From positions 1 through 41,705 of the forward strand of contig CACYWH010000014.1 of NCBI GenBank assembly GCA_902778125.1: a stretch of DNA of 41,705 nucleotides, written 5' to 3'. This document shows positions 17,000 to 25,324 of this stretch, piece by piece. Source of the DNA: an uncultured Erysipelotrichaceae bacterium. Its GTDB lineage: Bacteria; Bacillota_I; Bacilli_A; RF39; UBA660. Both the position numbers and the translations under genes were made by a program. The notes beneath the pieces are model-generated. The model worked only from the letters and a program-made list of their open reading frames with translations. It was not told the DNA's origin and made no database searches. Each line of letters starts with the position of its first letter. The stretch's first letter is position 1.

Positions 17000-17860
17000 T
17001 TGATAAGTATTCATTTATTTATAATGGTTATGACTAGACCTGCAGGTATTTATCTATATGGTGCTTATTTAGTTTTTTGGATTTTAAAATTACTTACAGA
17101 GAAGAGTAAATTATTTATTAAGTTTATTAAATATGGATTAGTTTCATTATCAATTACTATTATTTTAATACTTGCATATATGTATCAATTTAAAAATCAA
17201 TTTGGAATGTTTTCTATATCTCGTATTTCTGATATAAATAGTATTGTTTTAGTTATAGATTCTGGAGTTTATTCTAAGAGTAATAATAAAATAATTATTA
17301 AAGATATAGATGAGGTTCTTAATTCAGATATAGAAGTTCCTTTATGGATTGCGGCTGATCATGTTAGATATAATTATTCTATTACTGAGAAGAAAAAATT
17401 CTTAAATAGTGCAAAGAAGAATGGATTTAAAGATTATTCTGAATATTTTATAAATAAGATTATTCTTCTAAGTAAAGATAGTATTGGTGTTATATATGCA
17501 TTTAATTATTATGATTTAAATAAAGATTTAATTATTAATAGTTTTGTTTTTAATTTCTTTCCAGTAACTTTTACATTTGTTTTTTATTTATTAATTATTT
17601 CTTTTATTTATTTATTAATAAAGTTATTTAAGAAAAAGGAAATAGAATGGATAGTTGCAGCATTATTTTCTATAATTGTTGGTAATTTATTCTTATCAAT
17701 ATTTTTTGCTCCTTATGAATGTCAAAGATTAGTTGTTACTTCTATACCTATGGTTATTATATTAATTCCTTATTTATTTATAGAATTATATAATTCATTT
17801 TATAAGAAAAATACAAATGCAGTTAAGGGAAGAACTAAAAAGGGGATTATAAGAAGATAA
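17000..17860 (+). pseudogene. GT-C-type membrane glycosyltransferase-like protein, 5'-truncated
   Basis: 286 codons of a polytopic membrane protein. Helices occur at roughly 1-30 (MVMTRPAGIYLYGAYLVFWIL), 43-63, 190-210 and 218-260, with an extracytoplasmic loop between 64 and 180. The TRPAG motif and the late ECQRLVVTSIPM segment resemble dolichyl-phosphate-mannose-transferase-like (GT-C) proteins of Firmicutes. The first half, with the expected acidic N-terminal motif, is missing. The frame is open upstream into the recombinase junction without a plausible start, so coordinates mark only the recognisable part. Confidence 0.65.
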
Positions 17861-17871
17861 TTACAATGAAG

Positions 17872-17895
17872 AGTATATTTATATATACTTTTTAT
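17872..17895 (+). terminator. Terminator after the truncated membrane gene
   Basis: AGTATAT-TTAT-ATATACT hairpin followed by TTTTTATT, 12 bases after the stop. Confidence 0.6.
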
Positions 17896-17930
17896 TATTA
17901 TATGTTAAAATATAATAGGAGGATGATAAA

Positions 17931-18902
17931 ATGAATTATAAGAATATTGTTATTTCAGGTGGAGGTATTTTAGGTAGTCAAATTGCTTTCCAAAGTGCTT
18001 ATTGTGGTTTTAATGTAACTATCTTAATTAGACAAGAAGATTCTAAGAGTGATGTTGAATCTAAATTAGATAAGTTAGTTAATACATATAAAGAAACAAT
18101 TGAAGTAATGGCTAATGAAGGAGTAGATAGTCCTAATTGGGCTAGAGGTATTTCTAATAAAGATAACTTTAATAAAGAAGAGTGTTTAAATAGAGTAGAT
18201 AATGCTCGTAATACTATAAAGATAGAAACAGATCAACAAGTAGCTTTAGGAGATTCTGATTTAGTAATTGAATCAATTACTGAGAATTTTGATGTTAAGA
18301 CAGCTTTTTATAAGCAAATAGCACCATTACTTCCAGAGAAAACAGTTGTTGTTACTAACTCATCAACTTTATTACCATCTAAGTTATCTAAGTCTACTGG
18401 TAGACCTAATAAATATTTATCATTACATTTTGCGAATTCTATTTGGAAAAATAATATTGCAGAAGTTATGAAACACAGTGGTACAGAAGATAAATATTTT
18501 AATGAATTAATTGCTTTTGCAGAAGCTATTAATATGATTCCACTTGCTGCTAAAGGAGAAAAATCAGGATACTTATTAAATTCTATGTTAGTACCTTTCT
18601 TATTATCAGGAATGGATTTACTTGCTAATGGAATTAGTGATCCAGAAACTATTGATAAAGCATGGACATATGGTACAGGAGCTCCTAAAGGACCATTCCA
18701 AATAATAGATACTGTAGGACTAGAAACTGCAAAGAATATAGTTTTACAATATCAAAAAGTACCTGATGTATTTGATCCATTACTTAAGAAGATGATGTTA
18801 CCATATAATTATGATGGTATGTTAAGAATACTTAATGAATATATAGATGCTGGTAAAAAAGGTAAATCAGTAGGAGAAGGATTCTATAAATATGATGAAT
18901 AA
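17931..18902 (+). CDS. 3-hydroxyacyl-CoA dehydrogenase family protein
   Basis: 323 residues, full length and intact. N-terminal Rossmann fold with SGGGILGSQIAFQSA (9-23) binding NAD, then LVIESITENF (111-120) and the catalytic-His strand YLSLHFANSIW (His166). The C-terminal helical domain includes GEKSGYLLNSMLVPFL and DKAWTYGTGAPKGPFQIID. The family oxidises (S)-3-hydroxyacyl-CoA, for example in butyrate/butanol routes or beta-oxidation. No other gene of such a pathway is nearby. AGGAGG lies 8 bases before the ATG, with a terminator after. It is the only intact gene between the glycosyltransferase fragments, so probably cargo or a survivor of a deleted block. Confidence 0.9.
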   Translation: MNYKNIVISGGGILGSQIAFQSAYCGFNVTILIRQEDSKSDVESKLDKLVNTYKETIEVMANEGVDSPNWARGISNKDNFNKEECLNRVDNARNTIKIETDQQVALGDSDLVIESITENFDVKTAFYKQIAPLLPEKTVVVTNSSTLLPSKLSKSTGRPNKYLSLHFANSIWKNNIAEVMKHSGTEDKYFNELIAFAEAINMIPLAAKGEKSGYLLNSMLVPFLLSGMDLLANGISDPETIDKAWTYGTGAPKGPFQIIDTVGLETAKNIVLQYQKVPDVFDPLLKKMMLPYNYDGMLRILNEYIDAGKKGKSVGEGFYKYDE

Positions 18903-18928
18903 AAGACTAAATTATTAGTCTTTTTTTT
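18901..18928 (+). terminator. Intrinsic terminator of the dehydrogenase gene
   Basis: AAAAGACTAA-ATTA-TTAGTCTTTT stem followed by a T run, beginning at the stop codon. Confidence 0.88.
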
Positions 18929-18947
18929 ATTAATTTGTTTAAAAACT

Positions 18948-18976
18948 TGTATACATTAAAAAAAATATGTTATATT
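18948..18976 (+). promoter_or_regulatory. Sigma-A promoter with extended -10
   Basis: TTGTAT (18948-18953), 17 bp, TGTTATATT with the -10 at 18971-18976. It drives the truncated membrane gene starting at 19008, which has AGGGGG before its ATG. Confidence 0.75.
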
Positions 18977-19007
18977 TAATTTGTATCTTAATTCTAGGGG
19001 GATTCTT

Positions 19008-19328
19008 ATGAGTACTAAGAATAAGTTTATTTCTTTTATAAAAAGTGTATTTAAAAGTCCTTTGACTTATATTTTATTGTTATCTTTTTTTGTACAGTAT
19101 GCAGTTTATAGTAAATATGAAACTTATACATTTTCTGGAGATACTTTATCTTATTTATCTGATATGTATAAAGATAATATATTTTTAGGAAAAGTAAATT
19201 TATTTAGGACACCTGTTTATCCTTATTTTTGCAAGTTTTTCAAAAACTTTAAATCTTTCTCTAATTATTTTTTCAGTATTCATACTCACCACTCTTTCAA
19301 TATATCTATATCAATTGGTGTATTGTAA
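19008..19328 (+). pseudogene. GT-C-type membrane glycosyltransferase-like protein, N-terminal fragment
   Basis: Starts MSTKNKFISFIKSVFKSPLTY, then one membrane helix (21-36), then the lumenal signature FSGDTLSYLSDMY ... LFRTPVYPYFCKF (about 46-80), typical of the start of GT-C mannosyl/arabinosyltransferase-like proteins. After residue ~88 the sequence becomes non-membrane-like. Dropping one T from the six-T run at 19268-19273 restores a helix (SVFILTTLSIYLYQLV), which then runs into the 3' end of the convergent sortase gene. So it is truncated and probably frameshifted. Promoter and ribosome binding site are intact. It could belong to the same gene family as the fragment at 17.0-17.9 kb but cannot be its missing half in this order. 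Confidence 0.65.
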
Positions 19329-19937
19329 TTCGCATATTACAACTATTTGTCTATTTGTATTATGCCTACAAGTCACAAGTGTTAATGTACTTTTATTTTT
19401 TTCTCTTATTATTTCTGCTGTTCCAGTTTTATCTATATCATAAATATCTACAATTTTATAATTATATACTTTTCCCCTATAATTTAATGAAGCTTTATCT
19501 CCTATTACAAGTTGATCTAATTTTCTAAAATAAGATATTCTTGCACTTCCAGAATGTCCTGCAATAATTACATTTCCATTTTCTTGATCGGGCATTGATG
19601 AACCTTTTATAAACTCTAAATTATAATTTACATTATTTAAATAACTATTTGGATCAACAAGACCTCTTTCTAAATTGATTTTAGGGATTTTAAGTACAGC
19701 AATATATTCTATCTTTTTTTGCTCTTTCACTTCTTCTTTTTCTGGTTCTTTATTTGATTCAACATTATTATTTGGCTCTTGTTCTTGAATATAAAATTCT
19801 TTTAATGCATTATCTTCTAAATTATCAAGATGTTTATTAGATGCAATGTAATAAGTAATAACACTTATACCTAAGAACAAAATTAAAAAGCCGATTATTA
19901 TTAACCAGCTTTTATTTTTTTCTTTTTTTATTGCCAT
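19311..19937 (-). CDS. Class D-like sortase
   Basis: 208 residues. N-terminal membrane anchor (11-31), a charged linker (52-75) and the sortase barrel. Catalytic residues are visible as His128 (IAGHSGS), Cys190 (TLTLVTCRHNTNR) and Arg196. Sortases cut a C-terminal sorting signal and attach the protein to peptidoglycan or to a pilin. The start overlaps the end of the adhesin gene by 26 bp, with GGAG 10 bases before the ATG, so the pair is translationally linked and this sortase is presumably dedicated to that protein's VPNTD signal. The LVTC-x5-R spacing suggests class D or E rather than A. Confidence 0.92.
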   Translation of the reverse strand: MAIKKEKNKSWLIIIGFLILFLGISVITYYIASNKHLDNLEDNALKEFYIQEQEPNNNVESNKEPEKEEVKEQKKIEYIAVLKIPKINLERGLVDPNSYLNNVNYNLEFIKGSSMPDQENGNVIIAGHSGSARISYFRKLDQLVIGDKASLNYRGKVYNYKIVDIYDIDKTGTAEIIREKNKSTLTLVTCRHNTNRQIVVICELQYTN

Positions 19938-22692
19938 AAACTATAGCTCCAGCTCCAAGTAAAATTAGAATTACACCACCAACGATAAGCTCTTTTGTAT
20001 CTGTTTTATCAGTATTAGGAACTTCTATAATTTGTTCATCCTTCATAACTGACTTAACAATTTCTCCATCTTCAGTTATTTCAAAATACATTTTTTCAGT
20101 ATTTAATTGATAACCTTCTGGAGCTTCTTTTTCTAAAATATAGTATTTACCATATTTTATTTTTTCTATTACAATCATACCTTTATCATCAGTTTTGCCA
20201 GAGAATATTAATTCATCAGTCTCTGCATTATAGATTTCAATTAAGGTATTTGGTAGTGGTTGATCGGTAGAAAAATCTACTTTTGTAAATTCTAGTGTAC
20301 CTGTAATATCTTCATCCTTCATTGTTGCTTTTATTACTTCACCATTTTCTTTAATCTCAAAAGGCATCTTCTCTTCATTTAACTTATATCCCTCTGGTGC
20401 TTCCTTTTCAAGAATATAATATTTACCTTGAGGAAGTCTTTCAATTACAATTTTTCCTTCTGAGTCAGTTCTTCCAGAGAATACTAATTCATCATCTTCA
20501 GTATAAATTTCAATTAAAGTATTAGGAAGAGTTTTTGACTCAGAAATATCAGTCTTTGTAAATTCCAATTTACCAGTTTTCAAAACATTTTGTATAGCTT
20601 CTGAATAGAAGATTGTTGGTGTATATTGATCTTTATAAACTAATTCAGCTTTGTATGTTTTTTCATCTAATACATAATTTTCTAAAGTTTCAATTTCTTT
20701 TACATAATATTTTCCAAGATATAATTCATTAAATACAATTTTACCTTCTGAATCAGTAAGCTTTTCAGCAACTAGAGAATCTTTGGAATAAATTGTTTTA
20801 CCATTCCAAACTATATCTTCCAAAGCATATAATCCAAATTTTACTCCTTCTAGAGGTTCATTTTTAAATTCAAAACCATTTTCAGTTAGCTCTGCAACTT
20901 CACCAGTTTTTTCAATTCTAATTTCACCTTTTACTCTAGTGTTTTCAAAAGCTGTATCAAATATTATTCCATATTCTGAATCTGTTCTTAATTTAGAATC
21001 TTCATCAATTGAGAATTCATGAGATTGATTATTCCATAAATAACCATCAATTACTTGATCTACTTCTTCAAGTCTATAAGTTCCTGTCATCAATGGATAA
21101 GCTGTAGTAAATTCTCCTTCTGAATCAGTTTCCCATTCACAGATTGTTGTTTTATTTGGATATGTTATTGTTTGACATACATATTCATTGTTTTTAACAT
21201 CAAATATTTTAAATTTAATATTTGCTCTTTTAATTACTTCTTTTGTTTCTGCATCAATTTTAACTACTCTTAATTTAGCTGTAATTGGTGCATTTGAAAT
21301 AACCTTTTTAACAACTTCTCCAACATCTTTTACTTCAACAGTAAAATCTGCTATTTTTTCATGTCCTTTAGTTGTGGTTAATTGTTTAACAGTATATGTT
21401 CCATAAGGTACAGTAAATCTAAATACTCCTTGTGAATCAGTAGTTAATTCCTCAACTAATTCTCCTTTGTTATTATATACTCCAAATTTAATTCCAACTT
21501 CTGGTTCCATGATTTTTGTTTCATCACTAGCATATACTTTAGTGAATTCAAAATCTAATTTTATTACTTGTTCAAAAACTTGTACTGTTGGATTTAAATT
21601 ATCTTCAGTAATTTCAAAATAATATTTTGTACTATCTAATAAATATCCTTCGGAAGCTTTTTCTTCAAGTAAATAAAATCTTCCTAATTCTGGAAGATAA
21701 TCAGATGTATTTGTTCCATCTTCTTTAGTTGTAACAGAACCCATTCTTGTTCCATCTTCTTTGTAAATACCATAAACAGCTCCTCCTAAAGTAGCTTCAC
21801 CTTGAGGAGTATTTGTTCTGCTCTCCATATCTTTTTTCTCAGGTGTAACTTTACCACCTACAATTTTTAATGTAAATTTAGAACGAACTGGATCATAATT
21901 TCCAACTCTCATTACATTTTGTGAATGATCACTAAAATATACAATTGGTGGTATCTCATATTTAGTTGCTTTCTTTTCAAAAGTTATACTTCCTTCTCCT
22001 ACTGCATTTGCTGTAACAGATAAAGTATTTCCATTGATTGAAGCTGTAACATTATTTGTTCCACTTATTTTATAATTACTTAGAACACCATTTGAATCAC
22101 TTAATTCTGTTGTACTTCCAATTGGTACTGTTAATCCACTTTGGAATTGTGGTGTTTTATAATGATTTGATACTAATCTTTCTAATTCAGCAATTTCACT
22201 ATCAAATTTAGAAATTCTACTTCCATTTAAAGTATCAGTAAAGTAAATATCTGATTCTGGATTAGTTGTTCTCCAAATCATTACTTGTGTAATTACATAC
22301 CATTTTTGAGCACTATGATCATATCCATTATCATTATATTGATAACCATAATATGCAAGTAAGGATATTCTTTCCCATTGTGCTTCACTAAACCCTAATA
22401 CTCTAGCATAATCATCTCTTATGACATCATAATAAGGTAAATTATTATCTATATCAGTATAAGGTTGTAAACAATAAACAAATTTATTATCTTCACTTCT
22501 TCTAATAAATCTTGCTTGTTGATATTTTGTATAACCATCTGGTTTTACCTTTTTTATGTAAATGTTGCTGATATATTCACTTGGCCAAATTGCTTGACCT
22601 GTGTATTTTTCAGCATGTACTTCGGTTATACCAAAAATAGTCAATAAAAAAAGTATGCTCATCATAGCACACTTAAATAATTTGTTTTTCAT
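19912..22692 (-). CDS. Cell-wall anchored thioester/CnaB surface adhesin
   Basis: 926 residues. Signal peptide (1-27, ending VHA), then a thioester domain with FVYCLQPYT (Cys74) and WYVITQVMIW (Gln136), the residues expected to form the internal Cys-Gln thioester used for covalent host binding. A Big/BID-like beta segment follows (LSDSNGVLSNYKIS), then about six CnaB/SpaA-type domains, each with EFTK/RVVKID and E-x-APEGY-like ends that can form isopeptide bonds. The last two are near duplicates. C-terminus: VPNTD (891-895), a hydrophobic helix (902-919) and KKRKK, a sorting signal with Val and Asp replacing the usual Leu and Gly. It is followed by its sortase. Common on Gram-positive ICEs as a surface or mating adhesin. 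Confidence 0.93.
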   Translation of the reverse strand: MKNKLFKCAMMSILFLLTIFGITEVHAEKYTGQAIWPSEYISNIYIKKVKPDGYTKYQQARFIRRSEDNKFVYCLQPYTDIDNNLPYYDVIRDDYARVLGFSEAQWERISLLAYYGYQYNDNGYDHSAQKWYVITQVMIWRTTNPESDIYFTDTLNGSRISKFDSEIAELERLVSNHYKTPQFQSGLTVPIGSTTELSDSNGVLSNYKISGTNNVTASINGNTLSVTANAVGEGSITFEKKATKYEIPPIVYFSDHSQNVMRVGNYDPVRSKFTLKIVGGKVTPEKKDMESRTNTPQGEATLGGAVYGIYKEDGTRMGSVTTKEDGTNTSDYLPELGRFYLLEEKASEGYLLDSTKYYFEITEDNLNPTVQVFEQVIKLDFEFTKVYASDETKIMEPEVGIKFGVYNNKGELVEELTTDSQGVFRFTVPYGTYTVKQLTTTKGHEKIADFTVEVKDVGEVVKKVISNAPITAKLRVVKIDAETKEVIKRANIKFKIFDVKNNEYVCQTITYPNKTTICEWETDSEGEFTTAYPLMTGTYRLEEVDQVIDGYLWNNQSHEFSIDEDSKLRTDSEYGIIFDTAFENTRVKGEIRIEKTGEVAELTENGFEFKNEPLEGVKFGLYALEDIVWNGKTIYSKDSLVAEKLTDSEGKIVFNELYLGKYYVKEIETLENYVLDEKTYKAELVYKDQYTPTIFYSEAIQNVLKTGKLEFTKTDISESKTLPNTLIEIYTEDDELVFSGRTDSEGKIVIERLPQGKYYILEKEAPEGYKLNEEKMPFEIKENGEVIKATMKDEDITGTLEFTKVDFSTDQPLPNTLIEIYNAETDELIFSGKTDDKGMIVIEKIKYGKYYILEKEAPEGYQLNTEKMYFEITEDGEIVKSVMKDEQIIEVPNTDKTDTKELIVGGVILILLGAGAIVYGNKKRKK
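20032..20574 (-). repeat. Tandem duplicated CnaB domain units
   Basis: Two ~270-bp in-frame units (20305-20574 and 20032-20301) encode residues 707-796 and 798-887 of the adhesin. Shared blocks include LEFTK, LPNTLIEIY, GKYYILEKEAPEGY and an MKDE end. The copies have diverged at many third positions, so the duplication is not recent. Confidence 0.85.
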
Positions 22693-22708
22693 ATTATTTT
22701 TCCTTTCA

Positions 22709-23308
22709 TTAATATTTTACTCTGAGCATATCTCCTAAATAATCACCCGAATAACTATTAATATTAGTACAAGAAAAACTTATAATATCTTCCATATTAT
22801 TTCCAGCATCAATACAAGCTTGATGTGTTTGCTCAAAGTTTCCATAATTTTTAACAGAATAATCTACTCTAGCCCAACTCCACATTGGGGAATTATAATA
22901 ATCGTATTCACTTATCCCTAAACTCTCCCATGCTGTCTGTTCTTTTTTTGGTGGTTCAGTTGTATTATTTACTACTGGTGTAGATTCTTCTTTCTTTTGT
23001 TCCTCTTTTACTTCTATTTTTGCTTTATTATTTACGACATTAGAGTTACTAACATTATTGCTCTCCATATTGTTTTTATTAGCATTATCATTAACATTAG
23101 AGATATTTTCATTAGATTTAATATCATCTTCAATAATTTCTGTAATAGGTTCATTTTCTATATCCTCCTTAGCTTCAAAATCATCACTCATTTCTGATTC
23201 AATCACTTTATTATCTATTTTTTGTTCTTTATCTTCTATTCTATAATAGTATAAAAATCCTCCTGCCATAAAAGATGTTAAAAACAAGAATAAAATAAAT
23301 TTTTTCAT
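22709..23308 (-). CDS. Membrane-anchored hypothetical protein upstream of the adhesin
   Basis: 199 residues: an N-terminal helix (about 3-22), a long acidic then Asn/Ser/Lys-rich spacer (25-125), and a C-terminal ~70-residue domain (WESLGISEYDYYNSPMWSWA, later two cysteines, ending GDYLGDMLRVKY). The spacer looks like a wall-crossing linker, placing the small domain outside the cell. The domain is not recognised. The two cysteines (CIDAGNN ... FSCTN) could form a disulfide. It lies 16 bp before the adhesin and with it forms an operon ending in the sortase. Confidence 0.75.
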   Translation of the reverse strand: MKKFILFLFLTSFMAGGFLYYYRIEDKEQKIDNKVIESEMSDDFEAKEDIENEPITEIIEDDIKSNENISNVNDNANKNNMESNNVSNSNVVNNKAKIEVKEEQKKEESTPVVNNTTEPPKKEQTAWESLGISEYDYYNSPMWSWARVDYSVKNYGNFEQTHQACIDAGNNMEDIISFSCTNINSYSGDYLGDMLRVKY

Positions 23309-23363
23309 ACTATTTCACCTCTTACATTAATTATATAAATAGTAAAGCAGTTATTGTAGGGTG

Positions 23364-24242
23364 CTAAATTTCTAAATCATTTTGATCACCCCTCTCTAAT
23401 GCTAAGGTCTTAGAGTAATTTTCAATAGCTTTAATGACAAATTCTTCAATCTTATAGTCTTTAATATTCTTAGGTAAAACACTTCTAATTTTATTTTCAT
23501 TAAAGCTTATTCTTTTTTCTTGATTCGGTTTCTGTTCTGAAAAAATAGACTCTAATGTATCAGAGTCCAATTTTCCTTGTTCACTTAACTCTCTAATTTT
23601 TTTTGCTTGAAAATGTGATGGAGTTAAATCTTCGTAACTAATTTCTTCATAAACCATTTCTTGTTCTTTTTTTGGTAAGAATGATAATTCTACAGCAGAT
23701 CTTAATCCCATTGTTAAAATAGATCTCTTATCCTTTAAAACTGTATCATCTACTAATTGTAATAATTCTGGAATAAGATAATTTAATCTAATATATCTTT
23801 TTATTTGAGTAGCACTATCTCCTGTATCTTTTCCAACTTCTTCTATGCTTAACTTTGGACCCAATGGGTCAGAAGTTTTACCTTGATGTTTTATTGCATC
23901 GTATTTCATTTTATAAGCTAGTGCTTTTTCACTAGGTAATATTTTTTCTCTTTGAAGATTTGAATCAACCATTAAAATTATTGCTTCATCATCAGTCATA
24001 TTTTTTACAATACAAGGTATTTTTTGTATTCCTTGTTCTTCACATATTCTTTTTCTTCTATGACCAGATAACATTTCATATTTTCCATCATCTTTTTGTC
24101 TAACGATTGTAGGAACTAAAACTCCATTATCAATAATACTATTTTTTAGTTCTTCATAATTTAAATCATTATTAATTTTAAAAGGATGATTTTTAAAATC
24201 CGAAATATCTTTTATATCTATTTCTATAACTTCTTCTTTCAT
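23364..24242 (-). CDS. ParB/RepB/Spo0J-like partition protein
   Basis: About 292 residues. N-terminal ParB/Srx CTPase fold (FKINNDLNYEELKNSIIDNGV, MLSGHRRKRICEEQ at about 58-71, NLQREKILPSEKALAYKMK), then a helix-turn-helix (LSIEEVGKDTGDSATQIKRYIRLNYL) and a basic C-terminus. Such proteins occur on conjugative elements and plasmids next to sortase/CnaB genes. Chromosomal Spo0J sits with Soj, and no ParA is here. Start at 24242 chosen for AGGAGG upstream; the longer frame would begin inside a terminator hairpin. Likely part of a former conjugative element with the surface-protein block. Confidence 0.88.
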   Translation of the reverse strand: MKEEVIEIDIKDISDFKNHPFKINNDLNYEELKNSIIDNGVLVPTIVRQKDDGKYEMLSGHRRKRICEEQGIQKIPCIVKNMTDDEAIILMVDSNLQREKILPSEKALAYKMKYDAIKHQGKTSDPLGPKLSIEEVGKDTGDSATQIKRYIRLNYLIPELLQLVDDTVLKDKRSILTMGLRSAVELSFLPKKEQEMVYEEISYEDLTPSHFQAKKIRELSEQGKLDSDTLESIFSEQKPNQEKRISFNENKIRSVLPKNIKDYKIEEFVIKAIENYSKTLALERGDQNDLEI

Positions 24243-24267
24243 ACTTTTTCCTCCTATTTTTAGACAC

Positions 24268-24293
24268 AAAAAAACACACCTAAAAAGATGTGT
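24268..24293 (-). terminator. Terminator or attenuator in front of the ParB gene
   Basis: ACACATC / GGTGTGT stem and seven T's on the minus strand, ending only ~25 bases before the ParB start codon. It would stop transcription coming from the repeat/methyltransferase side and also lies in the ParB leader. No separate promoter is obvious between it and the gene. Confidence 0.65.
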
Positions 24294-24324
24294 AATTTAA
24301 TTATATTTTATGTAGTTTCACCTG

Positions 24325-24524
24325 TCGTAATCAGTTGTCTAATTCCTAGTCAAAAAAGTAGTAATTTTTGCCATTTTTATCATTTTTTTGTGATTTTTGA
24401 TGATTTTTTATTAAAATCATGCAAGATCAAATTCTCTTCAATCCCTTTATTTATGGGCTTTTCCAAAGGAGTTTCTATAAATCGTAATCAAACAGTTTAT
24501 ATTAGTTTTATTTTCATTATTCAT
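24325..24524 (-). repeat. Cassette-end repeat, copy A (after methyltransferase)
   Basis: About 200 bp, similar to copy B over its whole length by eye. Shared blocks (plus strand) include CTAATTCCT (24339), TTATTAAAA (24408), GCAAGAT (24421) and CAGTTTATATTAGTTTTATT (24493). The plus-strand word TCGTAATCA followed by CAGTT/GTT occurs near both ends (24325-24336 and 24482-24497). Between repeat and ParB gene lies only the terminator. Confidence 0.75.
24447..24524 (-). CDS. Short ORF in copy A (MNNENKTNIN peptide)
   Basis: 25 codons: MNNENKTNINCLITIYRNSF, then GKAHK. Its ATG overlaps the end of the methyltransferase gene, whose last codons supply an AGGTGAT ribosome binding site. The first 14 residues match the short ORFs of copies B and C. 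Could be a real small peptide, or the 5' stub of a gene (YlqF-like N-terminus) cut off by an insertion. No known family. Confidence 0.45.
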   Translation of the reverse strand: MNNENKTNINCLITIYRNSFGKAHK

Positions 24525-25098
24525 GCTTATCACCTACTTTTTTCTGTGCTATTATATCATAAAAGTGCCACTTTTTATTATCACTTTCTCTAACATATTC
24601 AATTTCTTCTAATTTGATTATATTATAATTTTTTAAATACTCTTTTACTTTATCTATTGAAAATGTATTAATTGATTCGACAACATTCCAAGCGTCTCTA
24701 TCACCAAATAATTGCCCTACAAAATAGCCATTGTTTTCAATTGAATTATAAATTTTATTCCATAGTTCATCAAAATTGTTAGGATTACAAAATGGGATAC
24801 TAAAAAATGCTGTAAGTAATTGAGTCTTAGGTAATTCTATATTTTCAAAACTACCTTCTTTAAATGAGATTAGTTTTTTTTCATCATCTGATAATCTATT
24901 TAAAATGAAATCTTTATTTAATTGTCTATCTATAGCTAAAACTTCAATTCCACTTTTAACCATATAAACAGTTTCATTACCACTACCGCATCCTAAATCA
25001 ATTGCATTATCTACTTTACATTTATCTAAAAAATCAATAAGTAATTTACACACATCATCACCATAAGTTTTAGTTTGATAGTTTGTCCAATCTTTCAT
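24517..25098 (-). CDS. Class I SAM-dependent methyltransferase
   Basis: 193 residues. Motif I AIDLGCGSGNETVYM (32-46), motif II VLAIDRQL, then ELPKTQLLTAFFSIPF near post-I/motif IV. Resembles small TehB/thiopurine-type methyltransferases. The substrate is not predictable. AGAAGTGA precedes the ATG. It is the third of three one-gene units, each ending in the MN(N)ENKTNIN repeat. No obvious partner. Confidence 0.85.
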   Translation of the reverse strand: MKDWTNYQTKTYGDDVCKLLIDFLDKCKVDNAIDLGCGSGNETVYMVKSGIEVLAIDRQLNKDFILNRLSDDEKKLISFKEGSFENIELPKTQLLTAFFSIPFCNPNNFDELWNKIYNSIENNGYFVGQLFGDRDAWNVVESINTFSIDKVKEYLKNYNIIKLEEIEYVRESDNKKWHFYDIIAQKKVGDKHE

Positions 25099-25140
25099 AT
25101 TTTCACTTCTTTTTATAAATATTAAAATGTGTCGGCATAT

Positions 25141-25324
25141 TACAAGCCAGTACCCTAATTCCTCTCAAAAATGAGTAATTTTTACCTCATTTTTGTAATT
25201 ATTTCTTTTTTTTATTAAAACTTGCAAGATATCATTTCTCACAAACTACCATTTTATAAGGCTTTAAGTGATTGTCGCCATAAATACAAGACAGGCAGTT
25301 GATATTAGTTTTATTTTCATTCAT
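25141..25324 (-). repeat. Cassette-end repeat, copy B (after HD hydrolase)
   Basis: Same organisation as copy A: CTAATTCCT (25155), TTATTAAAA (25212), GCAAGAT (25224), CAGTTGATATTAGTTTTATT (25296). Its own variable word TACAAG...CAGT appears at both ends (25141-25152 and 25285-25300). It contains a perfect 10-bp hairpin CAAAAATGAG / CTCATTTTTG (25166-25195). The methyltransferase leader follows directly. Confidence 0.75.
25232..25324 (-). CDS. Short ORF in copy B (MNENKTNIN peptide)
   Basis: 30 codons: MNENKTNINCLSCIYGDNH, then LKPYKMVVCEK, with a CxxC and a third Cys. The ATG overlaps the HD gene stop (ATGAATGA). AAAGGAG inside the HD coding end is at good distance. Same first nine residues as copy C and, with one extra Asn, copy A. 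Real peptide or truncated gene start; undecided. Confidence 0.45.
   Translation of the reverse strand: MNENKTNINCLSCIYGDNHLKPYKMVVCEK

Noticed and set aside
19008-19328. Plus-strand fragment as a complete small protein
   Set aside because: It has the start of a large membrane enzyme and runs into the convergent sortase gene.
24288-24593. Plus-strand open frame of 101 codons across copy A
   Set aside because: It lies over the repeat and the end of the methyltransferase gene, has no ribosome binding site and no protein-like composition.
24325-25324. Integron attC sites
   Set aside because: No integron integrase, no RYYYAAC/GTTRRRY pairs, and the conserved part includes a coding-like start. 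An integron-like behaviour is kept only as an analogy.
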